From contig NC_090319.1 of NCBI RefSeq assembly GCF_040869045.1, positions 305,834,998-305,898,997 on the forward strand: 64,000 nt of DNA, in the 5' to 3' direction. Each line of letters opens with the position of its first letter. The first letter of the stretch is position 1. Position numbers and translations under genes: made by a program. The notes beneath the pieces were generated by a model. The model saw only the letters and a list, made by a program, of their open reading frames with translations, did no database searches and had not been told where the DNA came from. Of the stretch, positions 13,301-22,814 are shown in pieces. Origin of the DNA: Eurosta solidaginis (Eukaryota > Arthropoda > Insecta > Diptera > Tephritidae).

Positions 13301-16300
13301 AAATCAACGGGATACGGGTCAATTCAACCGATATATCTGTCAATTTTAATCCATCGCAAATTGCTGTTGAATTAACTTCGCGCAAATTGTTGACTCTGAA
13401 TTGAGTGTTTTAACAGTAAAATCAGCAAAAAAAGTTTCTCTTATGTAAGCCACAGCTCTGTTAATAAAAAAAATACTATATTTTTGAGGTGACTCCGCTC
13501 AAAAACGTTTTTTCTAATTGAAAAAACTGTTTTCTTAAGTATTTGATGCTGCTTTCCCCAGGCTTTGAACCCAAGACTTTCGGTGTGGTAAGCGTAGCAT
13601 GCTACCATCAAAACACGGTGGTCGTCATGCTTTTTCCCGGTTTTTCAGTGCGAGTTTAAATTACAGTTAAAGTTGAGTTTAACCTTTCCACTTTGTGCGC
13701 TAAAACACAATTTTGGTGCCTGAGGAGCTGAAGCGGCCGAAGTGCCAGGGGATGCTCTAGTCAACTTTACCTGTAGTTTAAAGTCGCACTTAAAAACAGG
13801 CATTCGAATACCAATAAAACAAAGTAGTGATCGCCGTTAGCGTAAGTTTCTCTTTAAAATTAGCTGATGCTTTTGCATAATATTGTAACGAATTCAGTGA
13901 AACTCAGCATATTTTACACCTTCTGCAAACGTTCGAATCGCTAAATTGTCGAATAAATAACTCCAATATTCAGTAATGCAAAATGGTATTTATTAGACTA
14001 CTTTGAGAGTACTTCACAATAACTCTTACTTCACAACTAATTACGTGTTTAAATAAAACTGCTTACTGACTACTCAGCTTTCGCCGCTTTTATACTCTCT
14101 GTTGCCTCGTCCACCCATTTCTCCCAAGGTCTAGTAACTTCGCGAGATTCATGCTTTGTTACCAGCCATATATGTACATTAAGCTGGGTCGATTTATTAA
14201 CCTATATCGCGCCATCGATTTTTCGATAGGTTTTGGGCTCAGGAAAAAAAAGTTCCACTAAGCATACCCAAAAAAATAATTTTCGAGCCTGCATAATTCG
14301 AGTTTTTTGATTTTGTTTTCCTTGATTTTTAAGGTGTTTTTTATGACCTACTTGAAAAATTTTCATTTGATTTTAAAATTTTCATGTATACCCTGTCCGA
14401 CTCAAAATTGTCCGCTAAGAACTTTGGCGATAACAGTTTTTTGAAAAAAAAAAATATTTTTTGGGTTTTGAGGAGTGTTTTGGTGAAAAAATTTTTTTTT
14501 CGCCATTTTTTTAAGGGCTTCTTCAGAAACATGCAAAAGTGTTGCCGATGAAACTTTGTCTCACAGTTCCTATCCCACTTAAAATTATGCGATAAAAACG
14601 TTGGCATCAACAGGTTTACAAAAAAAATTTTTTTTTTTGTTTTTGGGAATTGTTTTGGTCGAAATCGATTTTTTTCATTTTCAAGGCTTCAAATTATTTT
14701 TTATGTATATGTTTCCGTTAGACCCACCAATAAGTAATCCAAAATGATCGGGGCATGAGCTAAGTTGATTTAGCCATGTCCGTCCGTCCGTCTGTCCGTT
14801 TGTTTGAACGCAAACTAGTCCCTCAATTTTTGAGATATCTTGATGAAATTTGGTAAGCAGGCATATTTTGATGGGGGATTTGACATTTGTCGAAATCGAC
14901 CGGATCGGACCACTATAGCGTATACCTCCCATACAATCGATTGTTCAATAAGAGGGTTTTCGCCATTTCTGCCTCATTTTAACAGCTAGCACCATCAAAT
15001 TTTACCACAAGCTTACGTATTGGGCATAGATTGTCGTCTGAAAAAATCATCATCGTTTGTTAAAATGAGGCAGAAATTGTGCAGAAATGGCGAAAACCCT
15101 CTTATTGAACAATCGATTGTATGGGAGGTATATGCTATAGTGGTCCGATCCGTTCGATTCCGTCAAATGTTAAATCCCCCATCAAAATATGCCTGCTTAC
15201 CAAATTTCATCAAGATATCTCAAAAATTTAGGGACTAGTTTGCGTTCAAACAAACGGACAGATGGACGGTCGGACGGACGGTCAGACGGACGTGGCTAAA
15301 TCAACTTAGCTCGTCTCCTGATCATTTTGGTATACTTATTGGTGGGTCTAACGGAAACATATACATAAAAAATGATTTGGAGCCTTGAAAATGAAAAAAA
15401 TCGATTTCGACCAAAACAAGTCCCAAAAACAAACAAAAAAATTTTTTTGTTTTTTAAACTGTTAATGCCAACGTTTTTATCGCATAATTTTAAATGAGAT
15501 AGGAACTATGAGACAAATTCATTTTCATCGTCAACACTTTTACACGTTTCTGAAGAAACCCTTAAAAAAAAATGGCGAAAAAATAATTTTTTTCACCAAA
15601 ACACTCCTCAAAACCCAAAAAATATTATTATTTTTTTTTTTCAAAAAACTGTTATCGCCAAAGTTTTTAGCGGACAATTTTGAGTCGGACAGGGTATACA
15701 TGAAAATTTTAAAATCAAATGAAAATTAAAAATCAAAGAAAAAAAGTCAAAAAACTCAAATTTTGCAGGCTCGAAAATTATTTTTTGGGTATGCTTAGTG
15801 GAACTTTTTTTTGCTGAACCCAAAACCTATCGAAAATCGATGGCGCGATATGGGTTAACTTTCGTCCATCAAATCAACCCAGCTTAATGTACATATATAT
15901 TTGTAGTTTATAGTCGCTCGCATAGCCATATTAGTGTATATATGTGAGTACTACTTCGGCTGATGGTGAGTATCTCTCTGCTGCCTTGTATGTACATGTG
16001 TAAATGATGCTTGATTTGTTTACGTACATACAAGTGGCTGCTTGGTATCGGATTAGGGATGCTAGTATCACTTAGTGTTGTGAATATTCGTCACAATATT
16101 GACTGTTGTTCGCTTTTGAACTACCAATGAAATGAGTTCTTTTAATAAGTTAGATTGATTGTGAATCTGTAATTTTTGCAGAATATTGTTAACTTGAGAC
16201 CAAATTTGTTTCGTCTGCTGAAGTATCTAAACAAATTTGTTTACTTGACGAAAAACACGGTTGAATTAACCATAAGGTGATCAATTTTACTGCATTCTTG

Positions 16301-19300
16301 TTAATGGCAGAACAACAAACCTGAATTTGTTGATTTTCCAGCTTCATTTCTCTCGGTGTATGCAAGTTAGGGCGGGTCAAATTGTATGGGGGAAAAACTT
16401 AAGGTGCACATCGAGTTTCTGAATCTATGGGTCATACTGAGTAATATTGTCCATGGGACCATAGGTTTAAAATGAATTTCGAGCCTCCCTAATTTTGTTA
16501 TTAAATTTTATATCAAAATTTTCTCACTTGATTAGGGAGGCTCGAAATTCATTTCAGGCATATGTTCCCATGGGCAATATTACTCAGTATAGATTCAGAA
16601 ACTGGATGTGCCTTTTCAACAATAAATTTCACCCACCCTAATGTAAGTATATATAACATTTGAAATCTCTAGAATAAAAACTTTGTTTTTCAGTCAACTT
16701 ACATGTGTTCACCTTGAGAATATCCTTGCGGCGCTACATACTGGTACCATAAATTTGCAAGCTGGTCGTCAACTCATTGAACTCTTAAATAGCGATCCCG
16801 CACAAAACGCAAAAACGGTAAATTCTCAATATCATATATTATATTTATTTAGATGTTGCAAGTGAATCATGGTTTTAGTATTTAAATAGCACGTTCTGTC
16901 CAGTCAACTTAGATTTATACAAGGCAAAGAACTGCTCACATTTAACCATCGGGCATCTTGCCTATTGTTAAAATATCAAAATCAAGGCAAAATGACTGGC
17001 GAGCTTTGTTGAACTCGATGAGAATGGCATAATATTTTTACACACACACAAAAAAGGTGTATCTGATAATGTGACACATGTACTTCCATTTATTTAGATG
17101 CGCTGCATCCGAATCTGATATCAGAATCGGAGTATTCGGTCCTGGTTCGAGCCATACCTCAAAAAACGCTCAATCACCAGTGATTTTTTTTTCCATTTTT
17201 GGAGGTTAGGGCCGAATCACGACCGGTAAGACCAATTAAATGTCGGATTTGGATTCAGCGCATGCATTTTGGTGCGCTGAGTCCGAGCATGCTAGCATAA
17301 TTAGCCTTACGGGTCGTAAAACAAAAAAAAAAATACTGGCAATTGAGGGGGTTTGAGGTTATGGCCGAACTCTGATAGCGGATTCGGATTTAGTACATAT
17401 AAATGCATAGGAGTACATAGTCCGCATGACCAGATCCACCAAGTTTTTTCTGAAACGGTGTAATTTATCGTTTTTATTTTTTTCGAAGATCTATCTACCT
17501 TTTGACCTCTTATAATTCTTGTTATATAACTTGAAAAAAAAAAAATTTAATTATACAATTCAAATAAGAAACATAGGCAGACAACGCCTACGTTTTAAGG
17601 TAATGAATTAAAAAAAAATTTAATAAAAAATATAAACCGTTAGCTAGCTAGCCCTAACCAACAGTTTTTCGAAACTGCGTTTTTCTCATATTTTAGTGGG
17701 ATATATTAAATACACTCTTTAATACCAATACCAACGGAGTTATGCCATTATTAAAATACTGTATCTGCATTAGGGGGGGGGGGTCGATTTGTATGGACGA
17801 AAGTTAACCGATATCGCCATCGATTTTTCGATAGGATTTGGGCTCAGGAAAAAAAGCTCCACTACGCATACCCAAAAAAAATAACTTTCGAGCCTGCGAA
17901 ATTTCATTTTTTTGACTTTTTTTCGACTTTGATTTTTACGGTTTTTTTCATGACCTACTAATAAAATGTCCATATGTATACCCTGTCCGACCCAAAAATG
18001 TCCGCGAAAAACGTTGGCGATAACAAAAAATATTTTTTTTTTTTCGAAAAACTGTTATCGACAACGTTTTTAGCGGACATTTATGGGTCGGACAGGGTAT
18101 ACACGAAAATTTTACAATCAAATGAAAATTTTTTTAGTAGGTCATGAAAAAAAACTTAAAAATCGAAGTCGAAAACAAGTCAAAAAAATGAAATTTCGGA
18201 GGCTCGAAAATTATTTTTTTGGGTATGCGTAGTAGAACTTTTTTTCCTGAGCCCAAATCCTATCGAAAAATCGATGGCACGATATCGGTTAATAAATCGA
18301 CCCAGTCGAATCTGCATACTTACTTAATTGGCGCTTAACCGCTTTAACGGTTATGGCCGTCCAACAAAGCACGCCAGTCGCTTCTTTGCTGTGCAAAGTA
18401 GCACCATTTGGTAATACCTAGAGAACTTAAATCGTCTTTCATGTGGCCATTCCAGCGGAGTGGGGGCCGCCCTCTTCCTCTGCTTTCATAGGCGGGTTAC
18501 GATAAGAATACCGGAGCATCAGCTTTCATTCGCATAACATGACTTAGCCACCGATAGCCGCTGTGTTTTAATTCGCTGAACTATGTTGATGTCTGGATAA
18601 ATCTCGTACAGCTCATCATTAAATCTTAGTCGGAAGTCGTCTTCGCCATCGCGTAGAGGTCCGTGAATCTTTCGAAGAACTTTTCTCTCAAACACTCTCA
18701 GAGCCGCCTCATCTGATGTCTTGGTTAATGCTTCTACACTATATAGCAGGACGGGTATGATAAGTAACTTGTGAAGATGATTTTCGCAGGTACTTAGTAT
18801 TGTCATCATTCACCATCAAATCCATCTTTTCCGCTTCTTTTTCCAGATTGGAGTAAGCAAAAGGCGGCTTTAAAATCGACGAAGAGGTGATGGGTGTAAC
18901 TTTTTTCGCTGTTTTTTTCCAAGATTTGGTGCATAGTGGTAGATTTACGCGGTCCGAAGCCGCACTTATAAGGTCTATTCTGCCGATTCAAGGTGGACTT
19001 CAATCTTTCGCGCATACGCATGACAGGACCTTATATCCGATACTAAGAAGGCTGATTCCGCGATAGTTGGAGCAGCTTCCAGGTCCCCTTTATTGTGGAC
19101 TGGAAAAAGAACCCTTGATTCCAATCGTCGGACATGCACTCGTCCGACCATATTTTGCTGAAAAGTTGATGCATGTGCCTTACCATCTCCTCGTCGCCGT
19201 ATCTGAATAGCTCCGCAGGCAACCCCGCAGAGCCCATGACCTGCTTGTTTTTTCAATCTGGTTATCTCTATTTTTACTTCGTCATGGTATGGTGGGGGAA

Positions 19301-21969
19301 CCTTTATTCCATCATCACCGATTGCGGGATCGGTTTCGTCACCTTCCGTGGGCATTTCATCGTTCTCTCTTAAGGAGAAAAGAAAAGTGAACCCTCCATA
19401 ATCTAAGCACCCTTGGACATCAGTTACCAGGTGGCCTTAAATCCTTCTGTGCGAATTTTTGGGTAAAATTTGCGGGCCTTATTCCTGGTGGCTAGCAGAT
19501 CAAGCAAGATCCTCGCACTGACGCCTTCTGCCTCTCCTTTTTATTCTTGTAAAGGCGTCTCGATTTCCTGTTCAACTCGCGGTAGCGCTCACACACTCTT
19601 CTTGTAGCGTTCGCTTTTAACGTAGCCCTGAAGGAAGCATTCTTTTTCAGTTGCAAAGCGGCATTCTTCATCGTACCAGTTGCTTTTCTGTGGTCGCCGG
19701 TAACTAATTTTTTCCTCGATGGCGGTGCGAAGTGCTTTGGAGTTATGATTCCAATGCTTCTGCATTCCGTCAAGTTGACTTCTGCTCTCAGAGAGCATGT
19801 GTGAGAGTCGAGTTGCGAAACCGTTGGCAGTTCGTTGCGATTGCAGCCTTCGACGTCTAACTTTCCTTGCCTTTTTCGTTCCTTGCTTTAAGCCGCGCAG
19901 AGGCGGGCGGGTATTTTGGCTACGACGAGATAGTGATCCGAGCCGATGTTAGGTTCTCGAAATCTAAAACACTGGAGGCATACTTTCCGTCTATATCATA
20001 TCAATCGGGGAATAGCCATGTAGCTTGATGTAAAATTTTTTGCTAAAACCTGGTGCTGGTTATGACCATGTTTGGGGCACCGCCGAAGTCAATCAGCCTC
20101 AATGAATTAGGGGAGCTTTCGTAGTAGAAGCTGAACTTTCCGACCGTGGAGCCAAAAACGCCTTTTTTTGACCACCCTAGCGTTAAAGTCACTTTCGTGT
20201 GTGAGTTCTAGTCGCTCGTATAATGCACCCTTGGTAATTCTTTACTTTAGCTCATAACTGCTAAAATTCGTCCAAAAAGGTGTCAAAAGACGCGTTTTGG
20301 ACCCAGCACGACGAATCGGAAATTAAAAAAATTTATTTTTGTCAAAAGATATTTCCAAAAACCGAAAACGGCCCAGGAGCGCTCCGAATCCGGGGCTGGG
20401 ATCCATAGTATTTTTGCGCAGAACACCTTGAAGGGCCCAACACCGTTTTGGATATCAAAACCAAGCCCGCGCAAAACACTTTCATCCACAGTTTTTATTG
20501 TGGGTACGACAAAATCATCAAAATTACATCAAACACTTGAAAATTTACAATTTTTTCTGAAATATCTCTGGAAAGAAATAAAATTTTCCATTTCCGCTTT
20601 CAGATGCGTGCTCCTGGATCTAAAGCGCGTCTTTGTACACCTCTGCCGATATTTTTGGACGAATTTTAGCAGTTTTGAGCTAAAGTAAATACCGCACCCT
20701 TCACCTCATTGTCCTCTACATGGGCGCAGATGAAAGAGATATAGCGGCGAGACGTTCGTCCACATACGTGAACCTTAGTACATGGCGACGAAGTCTCTCC
20801 CCCACCACAAACCCAACAAAACCCAAGTTCACAATTTTCAATTGTCTTTTTACTTGCTTTGTGTCGAAAAAAATAACACATACAAAGTTAAAAATAGTTT
20901 TATAACGATTAATTAATTATTATACCTTTAATGAACATGAAATGGTATATTAACTTTGGTCCGATGTTTGTAACGTTGAGAAATATAGAAGATAGACTCA
21001 CCATTAAGTATACCGAATTGATCAGGGCGAACTGAGTTGATATAGCCATGTCCGTCTGTCCGTCCGTCCGTCTGTCCGTCTGTCTGTTTGACGCAAACTA
21101 GTCCCTCAAATTTTGAGATATCTCAATGAAATTTGGCGCAAGGATGTATTTTTGTATTATATTAGACATTTGTCGGATCCGGTAGGATCGAACCACTATA
21201 ACATGTATCTCCCATACAACCGATCGTTCAGATAAGACGATTTTGGTCATTCCTGCCGCAATTTAGAAAGTATAAACGTGAAACTCGGTGATATATATTC
21301 TAATATATCATAGAAGATATCCTGAAAAAATCACTTTGATCGGAGCTATATATAGTATATATCCCATACAACCGATCGTTCAGATAGAAAGATTTTTGGC
21401 CATTTCTCCCTTAGTTTCCAATATAAAAACGTGAAACTTGGTGATGTATATTCTAATATATCATAGAAGGTTTCCTGTAAAAATCATTTCGATCGGAGCT
21501 ATATATAATATATATCCCATACAACCGATCGTTCAGATAAGGGGATTTTTTGCCATTTTTTATTTTATATTTATCTAAAAATCGTTTAGGGATGTACATC
21601 TATATATTTCTTATCTTATGCATCCGATTATTTGGAGATTACGAACGGGATAAGATTATTGTTCGGCCCCATTCATGAAAGGTATGAAGTTTTCGGCACA
21701 GCCGAAGACAGTCCCGTCCTTACTTGTTTTTAATTGTTATTTTTTTATAGCTTATAAAAGAATTGAATATGGAACAAATAATTGACGATGCAACGATCGA
21801 GCAATTTTGTCGGCAAGCAATGGAACGTCAGGATCAAGCTGTAAAACAATATAAAAACGGTAAAAAGAAAGCTCTTTTAGCCATTGTGGGTGAAGTATCG
21901 AGATTGTCAAATCAAAGAGCTAATATGAAAGCTGTCGCCATGTACCTGGAGAAGATATTGAAATCTTAA
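1161..21969 (+). CDS. GatB: Mitochondrial glutamyl-tRNA(Gln) amidotransferase subunit B (3' part, five exons)
   Basis: GatB is the tRNA-binding subunit of mitochondrial GatCAB, which amidates mischarged Glu-tRNA(Gln) to Gln-tRNA(Gln). Exons 1161-1309, 1381-1805, 11308-11444, 16694-16817 and 21751-21969 have GT..AG boundaries with matching phases and join into about 350 codons plus TAA. Exon 1 carries the family signature [14 protein letters not shown]. Exon 2 has [15 protein letters not shown] and [12 protein letters not shown], from the catalytic 'cradle' domain. Exons 3-5 form the C-terminal YqeY-like tRNA-binding domain ([41 protein letters not shown]). The full protein in animals is around 500 residues, so roughly the first third lies left of the window. 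Introns of about 9.5, 5.2 and 4.9 kb are packed with mobile elements. An AATAAA lies at 21972-21977, just after the stop. Confidence 0.93.
1381..1805 (+). CDS. GatB: GatB exon (second visible)
   Basis: The acceptor AAATAG ends at 1380. Joined to the previous exon it reads [15 protein letters not shown], typical of GatB. It then covers the remainder of the cradle domain and the start of the helical domain ([19 protein letters not shown]). Donor GTATGT begins at 1806 in phase 0. The frame stays open past the donor for 78 bases, but that tail is intronic T-rich sequence. The preceding intron is only 71 bp. Confidence 0.93.
1806..2720 (+). other. GatB intron, AT-rich, no element recognised
   Basis: AT-rich intron with degenerate GATCAAAAACTGA / TTTTTCAATCA motifs at about 2020-2340. 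Nothing coding or structured is supported. Confidence 0.5.
2721..3555 (+). repeat. 377-bp direct duplication in a GatB intron
   Basis: Copy one is 2721-3097 and copy two 3179-3555. They are nearly identical from TACCTGCGGTTCAAAAAGC to CGAACAGAAAATGCTTT, separated by 81 bp. Only scattered mismatches are visible (for example TTGATG/CTGATG, TATGGTAC/TATGTTAC), so the duplication is recent or an assembly effect. The unit matches no coding family I recognise. Confidence 0.9.
3556..5331 (+). other. GatB intron, AT-rich, no gene
   Basis: Low-complexity intron. GAATG-rich stretches at about 3690-3780 and 5100-5280 hint at an old diverged repeat, with no clear ends. No exon is needed here, because the exons on either side join in phase. 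Confidence 0.4.
5332..5766. repeat. 435-bp palindrome (foldback MITE)
   Basis: Two arms of about 188 bp (5332-5519 and 5580-5766) are near-perfect reverse complements. Both contain the TAGGTCCTAGGTATTAGTCA block and the GGGCGTTGATCAGACAATTA block. The spacer is about 60 bp. It could form a long hairpin. No ORF is present, and it is best read as a non-autonomous foldback element. Confidence 0.9.
5991..6340 (+). repeat. Three tandem ~116-bp units
   Basis: Units start at 5991, 6108 and 6224 with CTTTCTATTC. Each contains TATTATGTGTTCCAAATATG and TTGCGCCA(C/T)CTAGCGGCGA. Units are similar but not identical. This is a local minisatellite or the internal part of a larger repeat. Confidence 0.9.
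6341..6704 (+). other. GatB intron, unassigned
   Basis: Contains a short GT microsatellite (6481-6492) and nothing else I can name. Confidence 0.4.
6705..7020 (-). mobile_element. Solo LTR family, truncated copy
   Basis: Matches the part of the 40040-40543 LTR running from the TTAAATCAAACTGATTA segment through GCTTGCGCTGCTTTTATACT (TATA region on -) to the terminus ATTCGCCACA at 7020. The polyadenylation half is missing, so no target duplication can be tested. Confidence 0.8.
7158..7780. mobile_element. TIR element with internal repeats of its ends
   Basis: Terminal inverted repeats GAGGGGATGTGTGGAATAA (7158) and its complement, ending CACATCCCCTC at 7780. The inner TIR motif (GGTATAACTC and variants) recurs at about 7185-7206, 7309-7322 and 7560-7571. 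A Lys-rich 75-codon frame (7302-7529, +) has no family resemblance and is probably not a gene. AATT flanks both sides, but could be part of the TIR. Confidence 0.7.
7808..11260 (-). mobile_element. 3.45-kb TIR transposon carrying an EADTR-motif gene
   Basis: The ends are inverted repeats of about 100 bp: left GGAGCCCACTGCAAAAAACA from 7808, right complement ending GGCTCC at 11260. Both carry the ACATGTTGCATGTTG block. Subterminal repeats of TTGCAT.(T/G)TGTATTCAAA occur at 7969-7986 and 8082-8100. A block around CGACTTGCCAAGGG near 11150 mirrors 8180-8190. The only gene inside is the broken reading frame 10364-8629. A target duplication is not clear; TA may flank a slightly longer end (GTNNNGGAGCC). 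The superfamily is unassigned. Confidence 0.8.
8629..10364 (-). pseudogene. Broken EADTR-motif transposon protein
   Basis: A minus-strand reading of about 575 codons in pieces: 10364-10110, then 10032-9185, then 9185-9041, then 9069-8629. At least three frame changes (one at an A-run near 10033-10040) and an in-frame TAG at 8848-8850 separate them. The second piece has [33 protein letters not shown], the hallmark [15 protein letters not shown] and a following [15 protein letters not shown]. The end has [17 protein letters not shown] and then an acidic tail. I recognise this layout from large families of uncharacterised animal proteins that are abundant in transposon-rich genomes; alternating Asp residues around EADTR and SDIDV suggest a nuclease-like fold, but that is inference. 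It cannot make a full product as assembled. Confidence 0.7.
11308..11444 (+). CDS. GatB: GatB exon (third visible)
   Basis: The acceptor TTTCACTTTCAG ends at 11307, only 47 bp after the right end of the EADTR transposon. It encodes [18 protein letters not shown] then [19 protein letters not shown], from the helical linker to the YqeY-like domain. It ends AAC TG before GTAAGT; the split codon is completed as Cys by the next exon. Confidence 0.9.
11445..11830 (+). other. GatB intron, unassigned
   Basis: No recognisable element between the donor and the solo LTR. Confidence 0.4.
11831..12322 (-). mobile_element. Solo LTR (492 bp)
   Basis: Begins TGTAGCGAATTTAG and ends ATTCGTCACA, the TG..CA pattern of LTRs. 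Read on -, it has TATAAAAGCAGCGCAAGC and, downstream, AATAAAGACC-type polyadenylation sequence. Flanks CTGT/CTAT differ by one base from a 4-bp target duplication. No internal retrotransposon sequence adjoins, so it is a solo LTR. Confidence 0.88.
12481..13115 (+). repeat. Degenerate array of ATCCCGAAATGA-type units
   Basis: Dozens of imperfect 10-15 bp units built on TCCCGAAAT(G/T)A, ATAGTCTCGAAAT and relatives, with no long-range periodicity. A similar array lies at 55980-56240. It probably arose by slippage and decay of a simple repeat. Confidence 0.7.
13278..13480 (+). repeat. Dispersed repeat with CAC..AAAGAAA end (family C)
   Basis: Starts CACAGAAAGAAAAAAGCTGG then TAAAATCAACGGGA. Similar ends occur at about 16345-16360 (-), 56627 (+) and 58930-58955 (-). 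The interior is AT-rich with TTGAATTAAC/TCAATTC motifs. Likely a non-autonomous element; the far end is not defined. Confidence 0.45.
13508..13626 (-). mobile_element. SINE fragment (tRNA-like head only)
   Basis: Reverse complement of the head of the SINE family. B-box-like TGGGTTCAAAGCCTGGGG is recognisable but diverged, with A-box-like GATGGTAGCATGC. The body is missing. Older than the other copies. Confidence 0.75.
13641..13800. repeat. Short imperfect foldback repeat
   Basis: The left arm GTTTTTCAGTGCGAGTTTAA and a right arm near 13774-13798 (TTTAAAGTCGCACTTAAAAA) are imperfect inverted repeats around a GC-richer centre. Probably a small MITE. Confidence 0.55.
13884..16095 (-). mobile_element. 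Solo LTR split by a foldback element
   Basis: The outer pieces 13884-14179 and 15887-16095 align with the uninterrupted LTRs at 11831 and 40040. It starts TGTAACGAATTCAG and ends ATTCGTCACA. ATAT flanks both ends (13880-13883, 16096-16099), an exact 4-bp target duplication. The insertion at 14180-15886 split the LTR later. Confidence 0.9.
14180..15886. mobile_element. 1.7-kb foldback element inside a solo LTR
   Basis: Ends TAAGCTGGGTCGATTT and its complement. The arms of about 800 bp are inverted copies meeting around 14980-15058. ATGTACAT flanks both sides (14172-14179, 15887-15894); comparison with uninterrupted LTR copies shows this is a true 8-bp target duplication. No transposase. The arms include the TCCGTCCGTCTGTCCG-type block shared with 21030-21090. 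A shorter relative lies at 17780-18304. Confidence 0.9.
16180..16360 (-). repeat. Family C dispersed repeat, minus copy
   Basis: Right end reads, on -, ACACCGAGAGAAATGAAGCT then GGAAAATCAACAAATTC, matching the ends at 13278 and 56627. The interior has TTGAATTAACC-type motifs. The other boundary is uncertain. Confidence 0.4.
16368..16640. mobile_element. 273-bp foldback MITE
   Basis: Termini TAGGGCGGGTCAAAT and complement ATTTCACCCACCCTA. The arms share GAGCCTCCCTAAT and CCATGGG(A/C)(C/A) blocks. Flanks ATGCAAGT/ATGTAAGT form an 8-bp target duplication with one mismatch. It ends 53 bp before a GatB exon. Confidence 0.88.
16694..16817 (+). CDS. GatB: GatB exon (fourth visible)
   Basis: The acceptor TTTGTTTTTCAG ends at 16693. 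Encodes (C)[17 protein letters not shown] then [17 protein letters not shown], ending AAA ACG before GTAAAT. The sequence is the start of the C-terminal YqeY-like domain. 124 bases in the phase required by both neighbours. Confidence 0.88.
16818..17779 (+). other. GatB intron, mostly unassigned
   Basis: A GC-richer stretch at 17090-17300 has loosely inverted GATGCGCTGCATCCGAATC / GGATTCAGCGCATGC motifs, possibly a decayed MITE. A poly-G run lies at 17773-17783. No gene. Confidence 0.4.
17780..18304. mobile_element. 525-bp foldback element, short relative of 14180-15886
   Basis: Ends GGGTCGATTT and AAATCGACCC. The arms carry the same subterminal blocks as the 1.7-kb element (CATCGATTTTTCGATAGG, TGGGCTCAGGAAAAAAA, ACCCTGTCCGAC), but only about 260 bp each, meeting at a T-run near 18030-18045. 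Confidence 0.88.
18311..20830 (-). mobile_element. RTE-like LINE copy, degenerate
   Basis: Minus-strand decayed LINE. From 5' to 3': endonuclease fragments ([15 protein letters not shown] near 20760-20720), a linker ([19 protein letters not shown] at about 19590-19540), RT fragments, and a C-terminal block ([17 protein letters not shown] at about 18690-18640). Frameshifts and stops are throughout. The 3' tail is short AAGT repeats after the AATTGGCGCTTAACC complement, consistent with RTE tails. A MITE at 20233-20693 interrupts it. The same family occurs at 51571-53815. Confidence 0.85.
20233..20693. mobile_element. 461-bp MITE with 8-bp target duplication
   Basis: Inverted ends of about 45 bp (TTTACTTTAGCTCA.AACTGC on both sides). 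GCACCCTT flanks both ends (20225-20232, 20694-20701). Removing one flank and the element restores the RTE endonuclease reading, which confirms the insertion. An 8-bp duplication fits hAT-type mobilisation. No ORF. Confidence 0.9.
20921..21733 (-). mobile_element. Dispersed repeat ending ACAAGTAAGG (family A), minus copy
   Basis: On - it begins AACAAGTAAGGACGGGACTG and contains CTTCGGCTGTGCCGAA. Three diverged units of about 130 bp then follow, with CATACAACCGATCGTTCAGA, then a CCGT-rich block. The start resembles that of 29606-32136. No coding capacity. It ends about 17 bp before the acceptor of the last GatB exon. Confidence 0.7.
21751..21969 (+). CDS. GatB: GatB terminal exon
   Basis: The acceptor TTTTTTTATAG ends at 21750, and phase 0 matches exon four. 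Encodes [20 protein letters not shown], then [19 protein letters not shown] and [16 protein letters not shown], then TAA at 21967-21969. This is the C-terminal YqeY-like domain end, with the characteristic NxxxKxVxxxLxxxL-type pattern of GatB tails. Confidence 0.92.
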   Translation, partial: LIKELNMEQIIDDATIEQFCRQAMERQDQAVKQYKNGKKKALLAIVGEVSRLSNQRANMKAVAMYLEKILKS

Positions 21970-21971
21970 CT

Positions 21972-21977
21972 AATAAA
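21972..21977 (+). promoter_or_regulatory. Candidate polyadenylation signal for GatB
   Basis: AATAAA three bases after the GatB stop codon. The close spacing would give a very short 3' UTR; another signal farther on is possible. Confidence 0.35.
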
Positions 21978-22441
21978 AAGTTGAAGTTAATTTCGAGTGA
22001 ACACGAACATACCTAATATACCCAGCTGTGGATTTTAAAAGTGAAATTATTTGGTTATAAGGTTGGTGGTTATTTATTACTTTTTTAATTATTTCAAACT
22101 AGTAATTGTGAAATTACCGGGGAAGAAGGGCGCATTTCACTATTTGCATGAAAAGCTCGCACATTACATTAAACTGCAAAAACAAGATTTTAGACCTAAT
22201 GTTTACAGATGACACTGTGGGCACTACCCTAACCCGAATTACCCCATTATCCCTTCCTGCAGGCCCTCTTCATCCTACGCTGGAGATTGTACTGGATTTT
22301 GTTCGGCCTGTGATGCTCGATGCTTCGAAATCGAAGTCTCGACTCAGTTGAAGATGCTTTTATAAGACGAATTTTATTAAGCTAAATGAACTGATTGCTG
22401 CACACGACTGGTCAAATCTTTACTCGTGCAATGATGTAGAA
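21978..22441. other. Intergenic, unassigned
   Basis: Downstream of GatB. No gene or repeat boundary recognised. Confidence 0.4.
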
Positions 22442-22812
22442 TCTAAATAAATAAAAAATAAATGTAAAAGCGATAACCTCCGAAGAGGTCTAAGGCCAAG
22501 CTTCTCTTCCAATTTGCGTCGTGCTCCTCTTGCTTTTCCATATAAATTGGCCGGACGGGACCTACATGTTTTATGCCGACTCCGAACGGCATCTGCAAGG
22601 CAGATGAGTTTTCACTGAGAGCTTTTCATGGCAGAAATACACCCGGAGAACTTGCCAAACAATGCCGAGGGGCGAACCCGCTTAGTAAAATTTTCTTCTA
22701 ATTGAAAACCCTTATTTCTAAAATGTTGATGTTGCTTTGCCCGGGGTGTGAACCCAGGGCATACGGTGTGGTAGGCGGAGCACGCTACCATCACACCACG
22801 GTGGCCGCCATC
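22442..22812 (-). mobile_element. tRNA-derived SINE, copy 3
   Basis: Full-length minus copy. Head at 22812-22735 (A-box-like GTGTGATGGTAGCGTGC, B-box-like GGGTTCACACCCCGGGC), body matching the other copies, and tail ending in T/A-rich sequence near 22442-22460. It abuts the LINE beginning about 22815. Confidence 0.88.
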
Positions 22813-22814
22813 AG

